Positions 26,301 to 33,522 of a stretch of 64,000 nt of DNA are shown one piece after another. The stretch comes from Archangium lipolyticum (GTDB lineage Bacteria; Myxococcota; Myxococcia; Myxococcales; Myxococcaceae), in assembly GCF_024623785.1 (NCBI RefSeq), contig NZ_JANKBZ010000012.1, positions 62,001-126,000 on the forward strand, given 5' to 3'. The notes below the pieces were generated by a model. It saw nothing but the letters and a program-made list of their open reading frames with translations. It ran no database searches and had not been told where the DNA came from. The translations under genes were made by a program, and so were the position numbers. The number at the start of each line of letters is the position of its first letter. The stretch's first letter is position 1.

Positions 26301-28635
26301 CAGCTATTGGAGCCAGCCCCTTTCCAGAGCGCAGGAGCTCGTCGTCAGCGGCTTCCAACACGCGCTTCAAGTGGGGAACACGGCTGCCGCCGCCTACTGC
26401 GGCCTCGAGATCGTCCTGAACCGCCTGGCCATGGGACACAACCTGGAGGAGGTCCACCAGGAGTCGCTCGTCCGCGGCGAGTTCTTGAGCAAGACGGGCT
26501 TCCTGGATCCCCAGGAGTCGCTCCTCCTGGCGCAGCGCTACGTGCAGCAGATGCGCGGATGCTCCCTCTCGTTCGGCACGCTCGATGGGGAAGGATTCGA
26601 TGAGCGGACCTTCGAGGCCAGGCTGCCGCCAGTCCCCAGGAGGAGCACGCGCGCCTTCTGGGTCACCCGGCTCCAGTCGCGATTCATGTGCGGCGACTAC
26701 GCGGAAGCCCGCCGGGCGGCGGACAGGGCGGCCGAGCTCCTGAAGGCCAACAATGGCATCCTCTTCTTCCGCGAGTTCAACCTCTACCGCGCCCTGGTCC
26801 TGGCCGCGTGCTTCGAAGGCGTCACCGCGGAGGAACAGCGCCAGTTCCTCGAGGCCATCCAGCGTCACCAGCAGCAGCTCGCGGAGTGGGCGGAGAATTG
26901 CCCCGAGAACTTCCACGCGCTCGAGCGGATGGTGGCCGCGGAGCTGGCCCGCCTCCAGGGGCGGCTGGATGAGGCGATACGCGCCTACGAGGAAGCCATC
27001 CGCTCGGCTCGGGAGAATGGGGCCACCCACCATGTCGGACTGGCCGCCGAGCTCGCGGCGAACTTCTGGCGCACGCGCCAGGCCCCCCTCGTCGCTCAGG
27101 GCTTCGCGCGCGAAGCCCGGGCGGCGTACCTGCGGTGGGGCGCCCTGGGCAAGGTCCAGCACCTGGAGTCCCAGTGGCCCCACCTCGCTTCCGCGGCGTC
27201 CACCCGGGACGAGCTGACCACCAGCGGTACGGCCTCGACCCGCATCGACGCGCTCACGGTCGTCAAGGCCCAGCAGGCCGTCTCCAGTGAAATCGTCCTG
27301 GAGCGTTTGGTGACCACGCTGCTGCACGCGGCGATCGAGAACGCCGGAGCCCAGAGAGGCGCCCTGTTGCTCCCCGACGGGGACACGCTGTCGGTGGCGG
27401 CCCTCTCCGAGGCCCCGCCGGAGGGGGAGGCCCCCGAGTTGCCCTGGTCGCTCTTCTCCTATGTCCGGCGCACGCGGGAGCACGTGCTCATCGGCGATGC
27501 CTCCAAGCCGCACCCCTTCTCGTCCGATGAGTACCTGGCACACAGCGGAGCGCGTTCGGTGTTGTGCCTGCCCCTGGTAAGGCAGGAGCGGTTCTCCGGC
27601 GTGCTGTACCTGGAGAACGACCTGGCGGCGGATGCCTTCAGCCCGGCGCGACTGGCGCTGTTGGAACACCTGGCCTCCCAGGCGGCCATCTCCATCGACA
27701 ATGCCCGCCTCTATGAGGACGTCCAGCGCGCCAGGGCGGAGCTCCGCCAGGCGAATGAAGAGCTGGAGCAGCGGGTGGAGGAGCGCACGCGCGAGCTCAA
27801 GCAGGCACAAGCCCGGCTGGTGGATACGGCGCGAGAGGTGGGCATGACGGAGGTGGCCTCCAACGTGCTGCACAACGTGGGCAATGTGCTCACCAGCGCC
27901 GTCGTCAACCTCGAGGTGATGCGCAAGGCGGTGGGCTCGCTGCGCGTGGGCCGCCTGAGGCAGGCAGCGGCGCTCCTCGTGGAGCAGCGGGAGAACCTGG
28001 CGGACTTCCTGACGAAGAGCACCCGGGGCAGGCAGCTGCCGGACTACCTGACGGCGCTGGGGGAGGAGTGGATGAAGGATCAGATGCGCCTGATGGAGGA
28101 CATGGATGTGATGACCCGGCACGTCGAACACATCCGCGCCATCGTCCAGGTGCAACAGACGTATGCACGGAGCTCGCTGATGACGGAGGAGTGCGAGCTG
28201 GCCCAGCTCGTCGATGACGCACTGCGCGTCCAGATGGTGGCCTTGCAGCGCCACGGTGTCACCGTGCACCGGCAGCTGGAGGCGGTGCCGCGGGTGAAGG
28301 TGGACAAGCACAAGGTGCTGCAGATCCTCATCAACCTCATCAGCAACGCCAGGCACGCGCTGGACTCGAAGCCGGAGGGCCAGCGCAACCTGTGGGTGAA
28401 GCTGAGGGCGGAGGGGCCGGTGGCACGCATCCAGGTCGTGGATGATGGAGTGGGAATCGCCCCCGAGGTGAAGGGGAAGCTGTTCTCCCACGGCTTCACC
28501 ACGCGCAAGGACGGCCATGGCTTCGGACTGCATTCCAGCGCGTTGGCGGCACAACTCCTGAATGGCCGCCTCTGGATCGACAGCGAGGGACCCGGGCGGG
28601 GAGCCGTGACCACGCTGGAACTTCCGCTTCACTGA
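23359..28635 (+). CDS. Trifunctional Ser/Thr kinase - AAA ATPase - GAF - histidine kinase
   Basis: A 1758-residue signalling fusion typical of myxobacteria. Order: Ser/Thr kinase (about 1-270; Lys36 in VIIKTP, VIHKDIKPSN, LIDFGVATL, YMSPEQ). Then a STAND/AAA-type ATPase (Walker A SGYSGIGKSS near 328, Walker B LVLFLDDLHWADP). Then a long helical repeat region to about 1290 and a GAF sensor (about 1300-1450) ending LEHLASQAAISIDNARLY. A coiled coil follows, then a histidine kinase with HNVGN (His about 1505) as phosphoacceptor block, N box INLISNARHAL, and G boxes DDGVGIAP and KDGHGFGLHSS. No receiver domain is fused. ATG 23359 is chosen over GTG 23347. Confidence 0.93.
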   Translation: MLDIPGYRVLGLIRGTGSNALFQAVREADGLPVIIKTPVAVSAGRAESERYRREFGILQRLRDVRGVARPYACQWIGERPVLLLERVRGQPLSESTSTGQPLELSRFLQLALSLVTTLGEVHCRDVIHKDIKPSNIILEPSGEARLIDFGVATLQKVEYLDAAPTHLVEGTLAYMSPEQTGRMNRAVDYRTDFYSLGVMFYELLTGRRPFQGKDALEWFHAHMAQAPRPPHELNPRVPPALSAVVLKLLAKTAEERYQSAEGLRADLERCRDASSQNGREVFALGTQDTPIRFQLPQRLYGREAQVSTLLEGFERVRRTGRPELFLVSGYSGIGKSSVVHELHKPVVERRGFFLSGKFDQFQRDIPYDILAQLIRALVPQALARSEEEIARWRQQVNEAWGSHGQMLVDLVPQLEVLVGSQPAPQALPPAEEAQRRFYWVVRQFFGVFATPAHPLVLFLDDLHWADPASLQMLSHLLSESDIPPMLWLGAYRDNEVNASHPLMQMLEGVRKAGGKLKDLRVEPLSVAQVEQLVADTLPGAEREVVAPLSALVHGKTGGNPFFLLQLLVAIHQDGLLVRVPGGGWRWDAEAVRTRDYSENIVDFMVGKLRQFPAGTQHLLRLAACVGKVFSLQMLGVLAGLGQGGDVEQGLEPALLEGMLVRSGPSHYRFLHDRIQQAAHSLCSESELQAVHLRIGRLLLESLSQEQLRESIFDVVSQLNAGAGLMEDAAERHHLARLNAEAGDKARAAVALRPALTYFSTAFSLIPGDPWETDHALAFKLNFSQARCEFMSGNIAEARRLVETLRPRASTRSDIEAAYGLKHDVHFAAGERQEGVSCMLECLALLGMPLQQHPSWEEAVAAHEEIWALLGERPVESLIDLPPMTDPDVKLVIRALFTLFNSAYSTNPPLLIVLLSRMVSLSLRHGFVAAAVPGFSWFGVITGSFFKRYRDGLAFARLARELVERNDLSAERGEVFLSMQFSSYWSQPLSRAQELVVSGFQHALQVGNTAAAAYCGLEIVLNRLAMGHNLEEVHQESLVRGEFLSKTGFLDPQESLLLAQRYVQQMRGCSLSFGTLDGEGFDERTFEARLPPVPRRSTRAFWVTRLQSRFMCGDYAEARRAADRAAELLKANNGILFFREFNLYRALVLAACFEGVTAEEQRQFLEAIQRHQQQLAEWAENCPENFHALERMVAAELARLQGRLDEAIRAYEEAIRSARENGATHHVGLAAELAANFWRTRQAPLVAQGFAREARAAYLRWGALGKVQHLESQWPHLASAASTRDELTTSGTASTRIDALTVVKAQQAVSSEIVLERLVTTLLHAAIENAGAQRGALLLPDGDTLSVAALSEAPPEGEAPELPWSLFSYVRRTREHVLIGDASKPHPFSSDEYLAHSGARSVLCLPLVRQERFSGVLYLENDLAADAFSPARLALLEHLASQAAISIDNARLYEDVQRARAELRQANEELEQRVEERTRELKQAQARLVDTAREVGMTEVASNVLHNVGNVLTSAVVNLEVMRKAVGSLRVGRLRQAAALLVEQRENLADFLTKSTRGRQLPDYLTALGEEWMKDQMRLMEDMDVMTRHVEHIRAIVQVQQTYARSSLMTEECELAQLVDDALRVQMVALQRHGVTVHRQLEAVPRVKVDKHKVLQILINLISNARHALDSKPEGQRNLWVKLRAEGPVARIQVVDDGVGIAPEVKGKLFSHGFTTRKDGHGFGLHSSALAAQLLNGRLWIDSEGPGRGAVTTLELPLH

Positions 28636-28706
28636 TCGTCAAACTTGTTTCGAGAGGGTGCGTGCAATAGTGTCCGCGCGCCCGCATCCCAGAGGAGGGG
28701 TTGACG

Positions 28707-29468
28707 ATGAAATTGCTGAGTCGGCTTGTTGTCCTGACGCTGTGCCTTGCCGCTACTCTTGCCGAGGCGCGGACGTTCGAGGAGATCAAGAAGGACGGCA
28801 AATTCATCGTGGCAACGGAGGGCGGGTTCCCTCCCTTCAACTTCTACCGGGGCCCGACGCTCACCGGCTTCGAGGTCGAGATCGCGGAGGCGCTGGCCAA
28901 GAAGATGGGCGTGCAGATCGAATGGCGCGTCCTCGCGTTCGACGCGCTCCTGGCCGGCCTGCGCCAGGACCGCTGGGACATGGTGATCGCCTCCTTCGCC
29001 ATCACCCCCCAGCGTGCCAAGGCCGTCTCCTTCTCGGACCCGCACTACTGCTCGGGCGGAGTGGTTGTCGCGAAGGACCCGGCCATCCGCACGGCCCAGG
29101 ATCTCTCCGGCAAGGTGGTGGCGGTACAGACGGGGACCACCTACCTGGAGAACGTGCAGAAGCTCCCGGGCGTGAAAGAGGTGAAGAACTTCCCGAAGGA
29201 TACCGACGCCCGGGCCGCGCTCATGAGCGGCCGCGTGGACGCGTGGGTGACGGACAAGTTCGTCGCCAAGGCCGCCCTCGAGTCGAGTGCCTCCGCTGGC
29301 TTGAAGCTCGGCGACTTCGTGTTCGTCGAGAAGATCGCCCCCGCGGTGAAGAAGGGCAACACCTCGCTCGTGGAGGCGATCAACAAGGCCCTCAAGGAGA
29401 TCATGGCCGACGGCACGTACGAGGCGATCTCCAAGAAGTACCTGAACGAGGACATCCGCTGCAGGTGA
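28707..29468 (+). CDS. Polar amino-acid ABC transporter, periplasmic binding protein
   Basis: A 253-residue solute-binding protein of family 3. A signal peptide (LLSRLVVLTLCLAATLAEA) is followed by the two-lobe fold: FIVATEGGFPPFNFY, GFEVEIAEALAKKMG, WDMVIASFAITPQRAKAVSFSDPHY and LSGKVVAVQTGTT. AGGAGG lies 8 bases before ATG 28707. It is the first gene of an importer operon (binding protein, permease, ATPase, porin). The exact amino acid cannot be read from sequence. Confidence 0.9.
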   Translation: MKLLSRLVVLTLCLAATLAEARTFEEIKKDGKFIVATEGGFPPFNFYRGPTLTGFEVEIAEALAKKMGVQIEWRVLAFDALLAGLRQDRWDMVIASFAITPQRAKAVSFSDPHYCSGGVVVAKDPAIRTAQDLSGKVVAVQTGTTYLENVQKLPGVKEVKNFPKDTDARAALMSGRVDAWVTDKFVAKAALESSASAGLKLGDFVFVEKIAPAVKKGNTSLVEAINKALKEIMADGTYEAISKKYLNEDIRCR

Positions 29469-29511
29469 GCACGCGTCCCGGCGACAACGACCCCGCGCTC
29501 CTGATGCCCGT

Positions 29512-30297
29512 ATGAACGGCCTCCTCTCCGCCTGGCCCCAGGGTTGGACGCGCCAACAGCGCAGCACCGCCACCATCGCCCTGTCGGGCGCCGTGCTGGT
29601 GGCATTCTTGTGGCTCGTGGCGACGCCGCTCGCGTTGTTGCCAGAGCCCATCGGCCCCGCCGCGCAGGAGTTCGCGGAAGGCGCGCGCGTCACGGTGGGG
29701 CTGACGCTCGTCTCGGGCCTGGTCGGCATCGTCCTCGGCGTGCTCGCCGCCCTGGCGAAGCTGGCGCCCTTCCCGCCCCTGCGCTGGGTGGCGGGGCTCT
29801 ACATCTGGGTGATCCGCGGCACGCCGCTGCTCGTGCAGGTGCTGTTCGTGTTCCTCGCCCTGCCCATGCTCCTGCCGGGGGTCCAACTCTCGGACTTCAA
29901 CTCGGCGGCCGCGGCGCTCGCGGTGAACGTGGGGGCCTACAACGCCGAGGCGCTCCGGGCGGGCATCCTCGCCGTTCCCAAGGGGCAGACCGAGGCGGCG
30001 CGGTCGCTGGGCCTCTCGCCGACGCAGACCTTCATCCACATCGTGTTCCCGCAGAGCTTCAAGATCGCGCTGCCACCCCTGGTGAACAACGTGGTGGCGC
30101 TGCTCAAGGACTCCTCGCTGGCCTATGTCATCGGCGTCGTCGAGCTGACGAACGTCGGCAACCGGGTGCAGGCCGCCACGTTCGAGCCCGTGCCGGTGTT
30201 CATCGCCACGGCGTGCATCTACCTCATCCTCACGACCGTGCTGACCCAGATCTCGGGTGCCATCGAGCATCGGCTCGATGTCGAGCAGCGCACCTGA
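29512..30297 (+). CDS. Polar amino-acid ABC transporter, inner-membrane permease (HisMQ type)
   Basis: A 261-residue permease with five to six membrane segments. FAEGARVTVGLTLVSGLVGI opens the transport domain, VIRGTPLLVQVLFVF is the family hallmark, and the EAA loop reads EAARSLGLSPTQTFIHIVFPQ, which docks the ATPase. It follows the binding-protein gene by 43 bp and precedes the ATPase by 3 bp. A single permease implies a homodimer. Confidence 0.92.
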   Translation: MNGLLSAWPQGWTRQQRSTATIALSGAVLVAFLWLVATPLALLPEPIGPAAQEFAEGARVTVGLTLVSGLVGIVLGVLAALAKLAPFPPLRWVAGLYIWVIRGTPLLVQVLFVFLALPMLLPGVQLSDFNSAAAALAVNVGAYNAEALRAGILAVPKGQTEAARSLGLSPTQTFIHIVFPQSFKIALPPLVNNVVALLKDSSLAYVIGVVELTNVGNRVQAATFEPVPVFIATACIYLILTTVLTQISGAIEHRLDVEQRT

Positions 30298-30300
30298 AGC

Positions 30301-31074
30301 ATGCGCCTTCCCATGCCGCCCCCCCCTGACGCCTCGCCCCAGACGCCCCTCATCATCGCGGAGGGCGTGAACAAGCACTTCGGTCCCGCCCACGTCCTGC
30401 GGGATGTCTCCACCCGCTTCTACGAGGGGGAGGTCGCGGTCATCATCGGCGCGTCCGGGTCCGGCAAGTCGACGTTCCTGCGCACGCTCAACCGGCTGGA
30501 GAAGCACGACTCCGGGCGGATCGTGGTGGATGGCATCGAGCTCAATGACAGCGTGAAGAACCTCGATGCGATCCGCCGCGAGGTCGGGATGGTGTTCCAG
30601 CAGTTCAACCTGTTCCCGCACCTCACCGTGCTCGAGAACATCACGCTCGCCCCCCGCCGCGTGCGCAAGACTCCACGCAAGCAGGCCCAGGAAGCGGCGC
30701 TCGAGCTGCTCACCCGCGTGGGGCTGAAGGACCACGCGCACAAACACCCGCACCAGCTCTCGGGCGGTCAGCAGCAGCGCGTGGCCATCGCGCGCTCGCT
30801 GGCCATGCAGCCGAAGATCCTGCTCTTCGACGAGCCGACCAGCGCCCTCGACCCCGAGATGATCAACGAGGTGCTGGATGTGATGAAGGACATCGCCAGC
30901 TCGGGCATGACGATGATCATCGTCACGCACGAGATGCGCTTCGCCCGTGAGGTGGGTGACCGGATCCTCTTCTTCGATCAGGGCACCCTGCTACAGGAAG
31001 CGCCTCCCGACGAGTTCTTCGACAGACAGCAGAACGAGCGGATCCGGGTCTTCCTGGGACAGCTCGCGCACTAG
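30301..31074 (+). CDS. Polar amino-acid ABC transporter, ATP-binding protein
   Basis: A 257-residue ATPase of the GlnQ/HisP type. Walker A GASGSGKST, Q-loop MVFQQFNLFPHLTVLENI, signature LSGGQQQRVAIARSLAMQP, Walker B ILLFDEPTSALDPE, and switch His in IIVTHEMRFAREV. Start is three bases after the permease stop. All motifs are intact, so the importer should be functional. Confidence 0.95.
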   Translation: MRLPMPPPPDASPQTPLIIAEGVNKHFGPAHVLRDVSTRFYEGEVAVIIGASGSGKSTFLRTLNRLEKHDSGRIVVDGIELNDSVKNLDAIRREVGMVFQQFNLFPHLTVLENITLAPRRVRKTPRKQAQEAALELLTRVGLKDHAHKHPHQLSGGQQQRVAIARSLAMQPKILLFDEPTSALDPEMINEVLDVMKDIASSGMTMIIVTHEMRFAREVGDRILFFDQGTLLQEAPPDEFFDRQQNERIRVFLGQLAH

Positions 31075-31116
31075 CAGCCAAGACAATCAGGTCGCACGGC
31101 CTCGGAGGACACCAGA

Positions 31117-32592
31117 GTGACGAGGATGGATCGGATGTTGAGGGGTATCTCTACTGCGCTCCTCTTGCTGGGCGCCAGCGCCGCCCTCGCGGATCAGGCC
31201 CAACCGGCCGCGACGCCGCAGGCGGCCCAGCACCCCTCGGATCTCGAGGATCTGCGCGCGGAGCTCAAGCGGTTGCGCGAGGAACTGGATGCACTCAAGG
31301 CCGCGAAGCCCGAGGCCGCCGCCGGGTCGGCGTTCGCGCAGGGCGAGTCCAGCGAGGTCGAGGAGCGGCTGGATCTCCTCGAGGTGAAGCAGGAGGACGC
31401 GGTGGTCGCGGGTGACATCCCCGGCTCCTTCCGCGTGCCCGGCACGGACATCTCGCTGCGGATCTACGGCATCGCGGAGCTGAACTGGATCCACGACTTC
31501 GAAGGCGACAATACCGACATCGACTACGCGACGTTCTCCCCGTATCTGCCGCTCGAAGGCACGCCCGCGGGGAACCGCAAGAATCGCGACTTCCTCACCG
31601 CCCGCACGTCCCGCTTCGGGTTCGAAGCGGGCATTCCCACCCGCCTGGGCCTCATCGGAGTGAAGCTCGAGGGAGACTTCAACAACGAGCCGCGTACCGG
31701 TGATACCGCGCAGTACGGCTCGCCCCGGAACGTCATCACGCAGCAGCAGACGAGCAGCTACGGCTTGCGCTTGCGCCACGCGTACGGCCAGTTCGGCGGG
31801 CTGCTCATCGGCCAGACCTGGTCCACCTTCATGGACGTGGACAACTACCCCGAGACCGTGGACTTCAACGGCCCGGTAGGTGGGACCATCAGCCGCCAGC
31901 CGCAGATCCGCTTCTCCTACGTCACACAGCCGGCGGGCACGTTCACCGTCGCGCTCGAGAACTCGTCGAGCTACGTGCTCGACGACGAAGGGGCTGTGAT
32001 GGCCTCGAGCCTGTCCCGCATGCCCGACCTCGTCTTGCGCTGGGACAAGGGCTTCGAGTGGGGCGCGACGAGCGTGCGCGCCGTGACGCAGGAGCTCCGC
32101 GTGGATGACGGAGAGGGGGCGGAGGGGATCCGGCGTGGATGGGGCGCCGCGGCCAGTGCTCTCGTGAAGGTCCGCGGGAAGGACCTGCTCACCCTCGGCG
32201 TGACGGGTGGCGAAGGCATCGGGCGGTACCTCAACTACATCGAGGGAGCGATCTACGACGCGGACGCCGACAGGATCGAGGTCGAGCGGGCCATCGGCTT
32301 CGTCGTCGGCTACCAGTTCAAGCCCACCCCCTGGGTGCGCTTCAATCTCGTCTACGGCATGACGCGCAACTTCGACAACGCGTTCACCGAGGTCGCCGTG
32401 GCGAACGGGATCGACTCGGGCCGCTTCGGCATCAACCGCTGGGTCCAGCAGGCCCAATTCGGCCCGATCTTCACGCCGGTGCAGGGCGTCGACCTGGGGC
32501 TCGAGGCGATCTGGGCCGCGCGCGAGACGCTCGCCGGTGAGCGGGGCTATTTGACGCGTCTGAACTTCCTGGGCCGGTACTACATCAACTGA
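31117..32592 (+). CDS. DcaP-like trimeric outer-membrane porin
   Basis: A 491-residue outer-membrane protein. A signal peptide (to about ASAALA) is followed by a short coiled coil (DLEDLRAELKRLREELDALK), as in DcaP porins. The barrel then shows alternating strands such as ISLRIYGIAELNWIHDFEG and ends NFLGRYYIN, an aromatic/polar end typical of BAM substrates. The GTG start has GGAGG 8 bp upstream. It is cotranscribed with the amino-acid ABC genes (42-bp gap), so it probably supplies that importer's substrate across the outer membrane. DcaP relatives take up negatively charged small molecules. Confidence 0.82.
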   Translation: MTRMDRMLRGISTALLLLGASAALADQAQPAATPQAAQHPSDLEDLRAELKRLREELDALKAAKPEAAAGSAFAQGESSEVEERLDLLEVKQEDAVVAGDIPGSFRVPGTDISLRIYGIAELNWIHDFEGDNTDIDYATFSPYLPLEGTPAGNRKNRDFLTARTSRFGFEAGIPTRLGLIGVKLEGDFNNEPRTGDTAQYGSPRNVITQQQTSSYGLRLRHAYGQFGGLLIGQTWSTFMDVDNYPETVDFNGPVGGTISRQPQIRFSYVTQPAGTFTVALENSSSYVLDDEGAVMASSLSRMPDLVLRWDKGFEWGATSVRAVTQELRVDDGEGAEGIRRGWGAAASALVKVRGKDLLTLGVTGGEGIGRYLNYIEGAIYDADADRIEVERAIGFVVGYQFKPTPWVRFNLVYGMTRNFDNAFTEVAVANGIDSGRFGINRWVQQAQFGPIFTPVQGVDLGLEAIWAARETLAGERGYLTRLNFLGRYYIN

Positions 32593-32654
32593 GCGGAAGT
32601 CATCGCCCAGCGACGAGTGCCGCCTCTGGCGGTTGAAAAAGACTGAGCAAACGG

Positions 32655-32692
32655 CGCGGGCCGGCTCCGGATCTCACCGGTGCCGGCCCGCG
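32655..32692 (+). terminator. Terminator of the ABC/porin operon
   Basis: CGCGGGCCGGC (32655-32665) pairs perfectly with GCCGGCCCGCG (32682-32692). Inside, CCGG/CCGG adds four pairs after a T-T mismatch, around an ATCTCA loop. It is 63 bp after the porin stop and followed by TCTGTGT. Confidence 0.7.
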
Positions 32693-32738
32693 TCTGTGTA
32701 TCAATTGAGCGAGCAGCCGACCCAGGGGCGGAGGTGGG

Positions 32739-33287
32739 ATGAGAGGCCTCACATCCATGTCGAGGACTTTCCAATACTCGAAAGGACCCACACAGCACAT
32801 GGACTCATCTTCCCCCCCATCCACCCAGAAGACCCCGCAGCATTGCGAGTGCCCCACAAACCACCTGACAGCCTTCCGGAGTACCAACGGGAAGTGGCGG
32901 GGCACATTCACCCAGTACGCTCTCGATGGCCAGGTACAGAGAGCGTATTCGATCGAATCGGAGAATCGGCTCGACTGCGATTCCTTCTACTCCCTGATCA
33001 TCCTCACGGATGCCCAGGGACAACAGCAGCGGCTGGAGTTCACCGTTCCGTACTCCCGGGAGATCGACGGCTTTCTGCTGGAGACCCCGACCATCAAGGG
33101 GACCGCTCGCCAGGTCGGAGACTCGGCGGTGTTCATGTTCCAGGAGCAGACCCCCGAGGGCCCCAAGGACACTTTCGAGGTCATCTCGGCGAAGGGCAGA
33201 AACCGTTTCCAGATGTTCCAGTACTCCATGGGGGACACCTTCACGGGCTACACCATCATCCATCAAACGAGGGTGGATGAGCCGTAA
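32739..33287 (+). CDS. Hypothetical soluble protein, possible beta-barrel/lipocalin-like
   Basis: A 182-residue protein without signal peptide. Not recognised. From about residue 50 it alternates polar and hydrophobic residues in strand-like fashion (KWRGTFTQYALDGQVQRAYS, RLEFTVPYSREIDGFLL, FQMFQYSMGDTFTGYTII), suggesting a small antiparallel barrel. GGAGG lies 5 bp before ATG 32739; an internal ATG at 32799 has no such site. Codon use is less GC-biased in the first 50 codons. Probably single-gene transcription between two hairpins (32655-32692 and 33289-33347). Confidence 0.55.
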   Translation: MRGLTSMSRTFQYSKGPTQHMDSSSPPSTQKTPQHCECPTNHLTAFRSTNGKWRGTFTQYALDGQVQRAYSIESENRLDCDSFYSLIILTDAQGQQQRLEFTVPYSREIDGFLLETPTIKGTARQVGDSAVFMFQEQTPEGPKDTFEVISAKGRNRFQMFQYSMGDTFTGYTIIHQTRVDEP

Positions 33288-33288
33288 C

Positions 33289-33347
33289 GCATGAGAGGGA
33301 TGGGAGGGTCTGCTCCCGCCAACTCCCCTCCCCTCCCTCCCTCATGC
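33289..33347 (+). terminator. Imperfect hairpin after the hypothetical gene
   Basis: GCATGAG (33289-33295) pairs with CTCATGC (33341-33347). Adjoining purine-rich GGGATGGGAGGG and pyrimidine-rich CCCCTCCCTCC tracts extend the stem with a few bulges. It begins one base after the stop codon. Confidence 0.45.
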
Positions 33348-33522
33348 CGCAAGCCCACTGGACCGGCTTCCGAATGAGCCCTCCGAAGCCCGGCTCTTCC
33401 CGTGGGCCAACACCCGTGCGCCTCTGGACTCGCGAATCCAGGCGCCGGAGCCTATCATGTCGTCCCAGCGGTGTTCGGCCGGGTCCGCCGCCTCGTATCT
33501 ACGATTGCTCGTGTCTACGACC

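Noticed and set aside
24616-28632. A 1338-codon open frame on the minus strand opposite the giant kinase
   Set aside because: It is the antisense of a gene with clear motifs throughout; long antisense frames are expected at this GC content, and its protein shows no domain.
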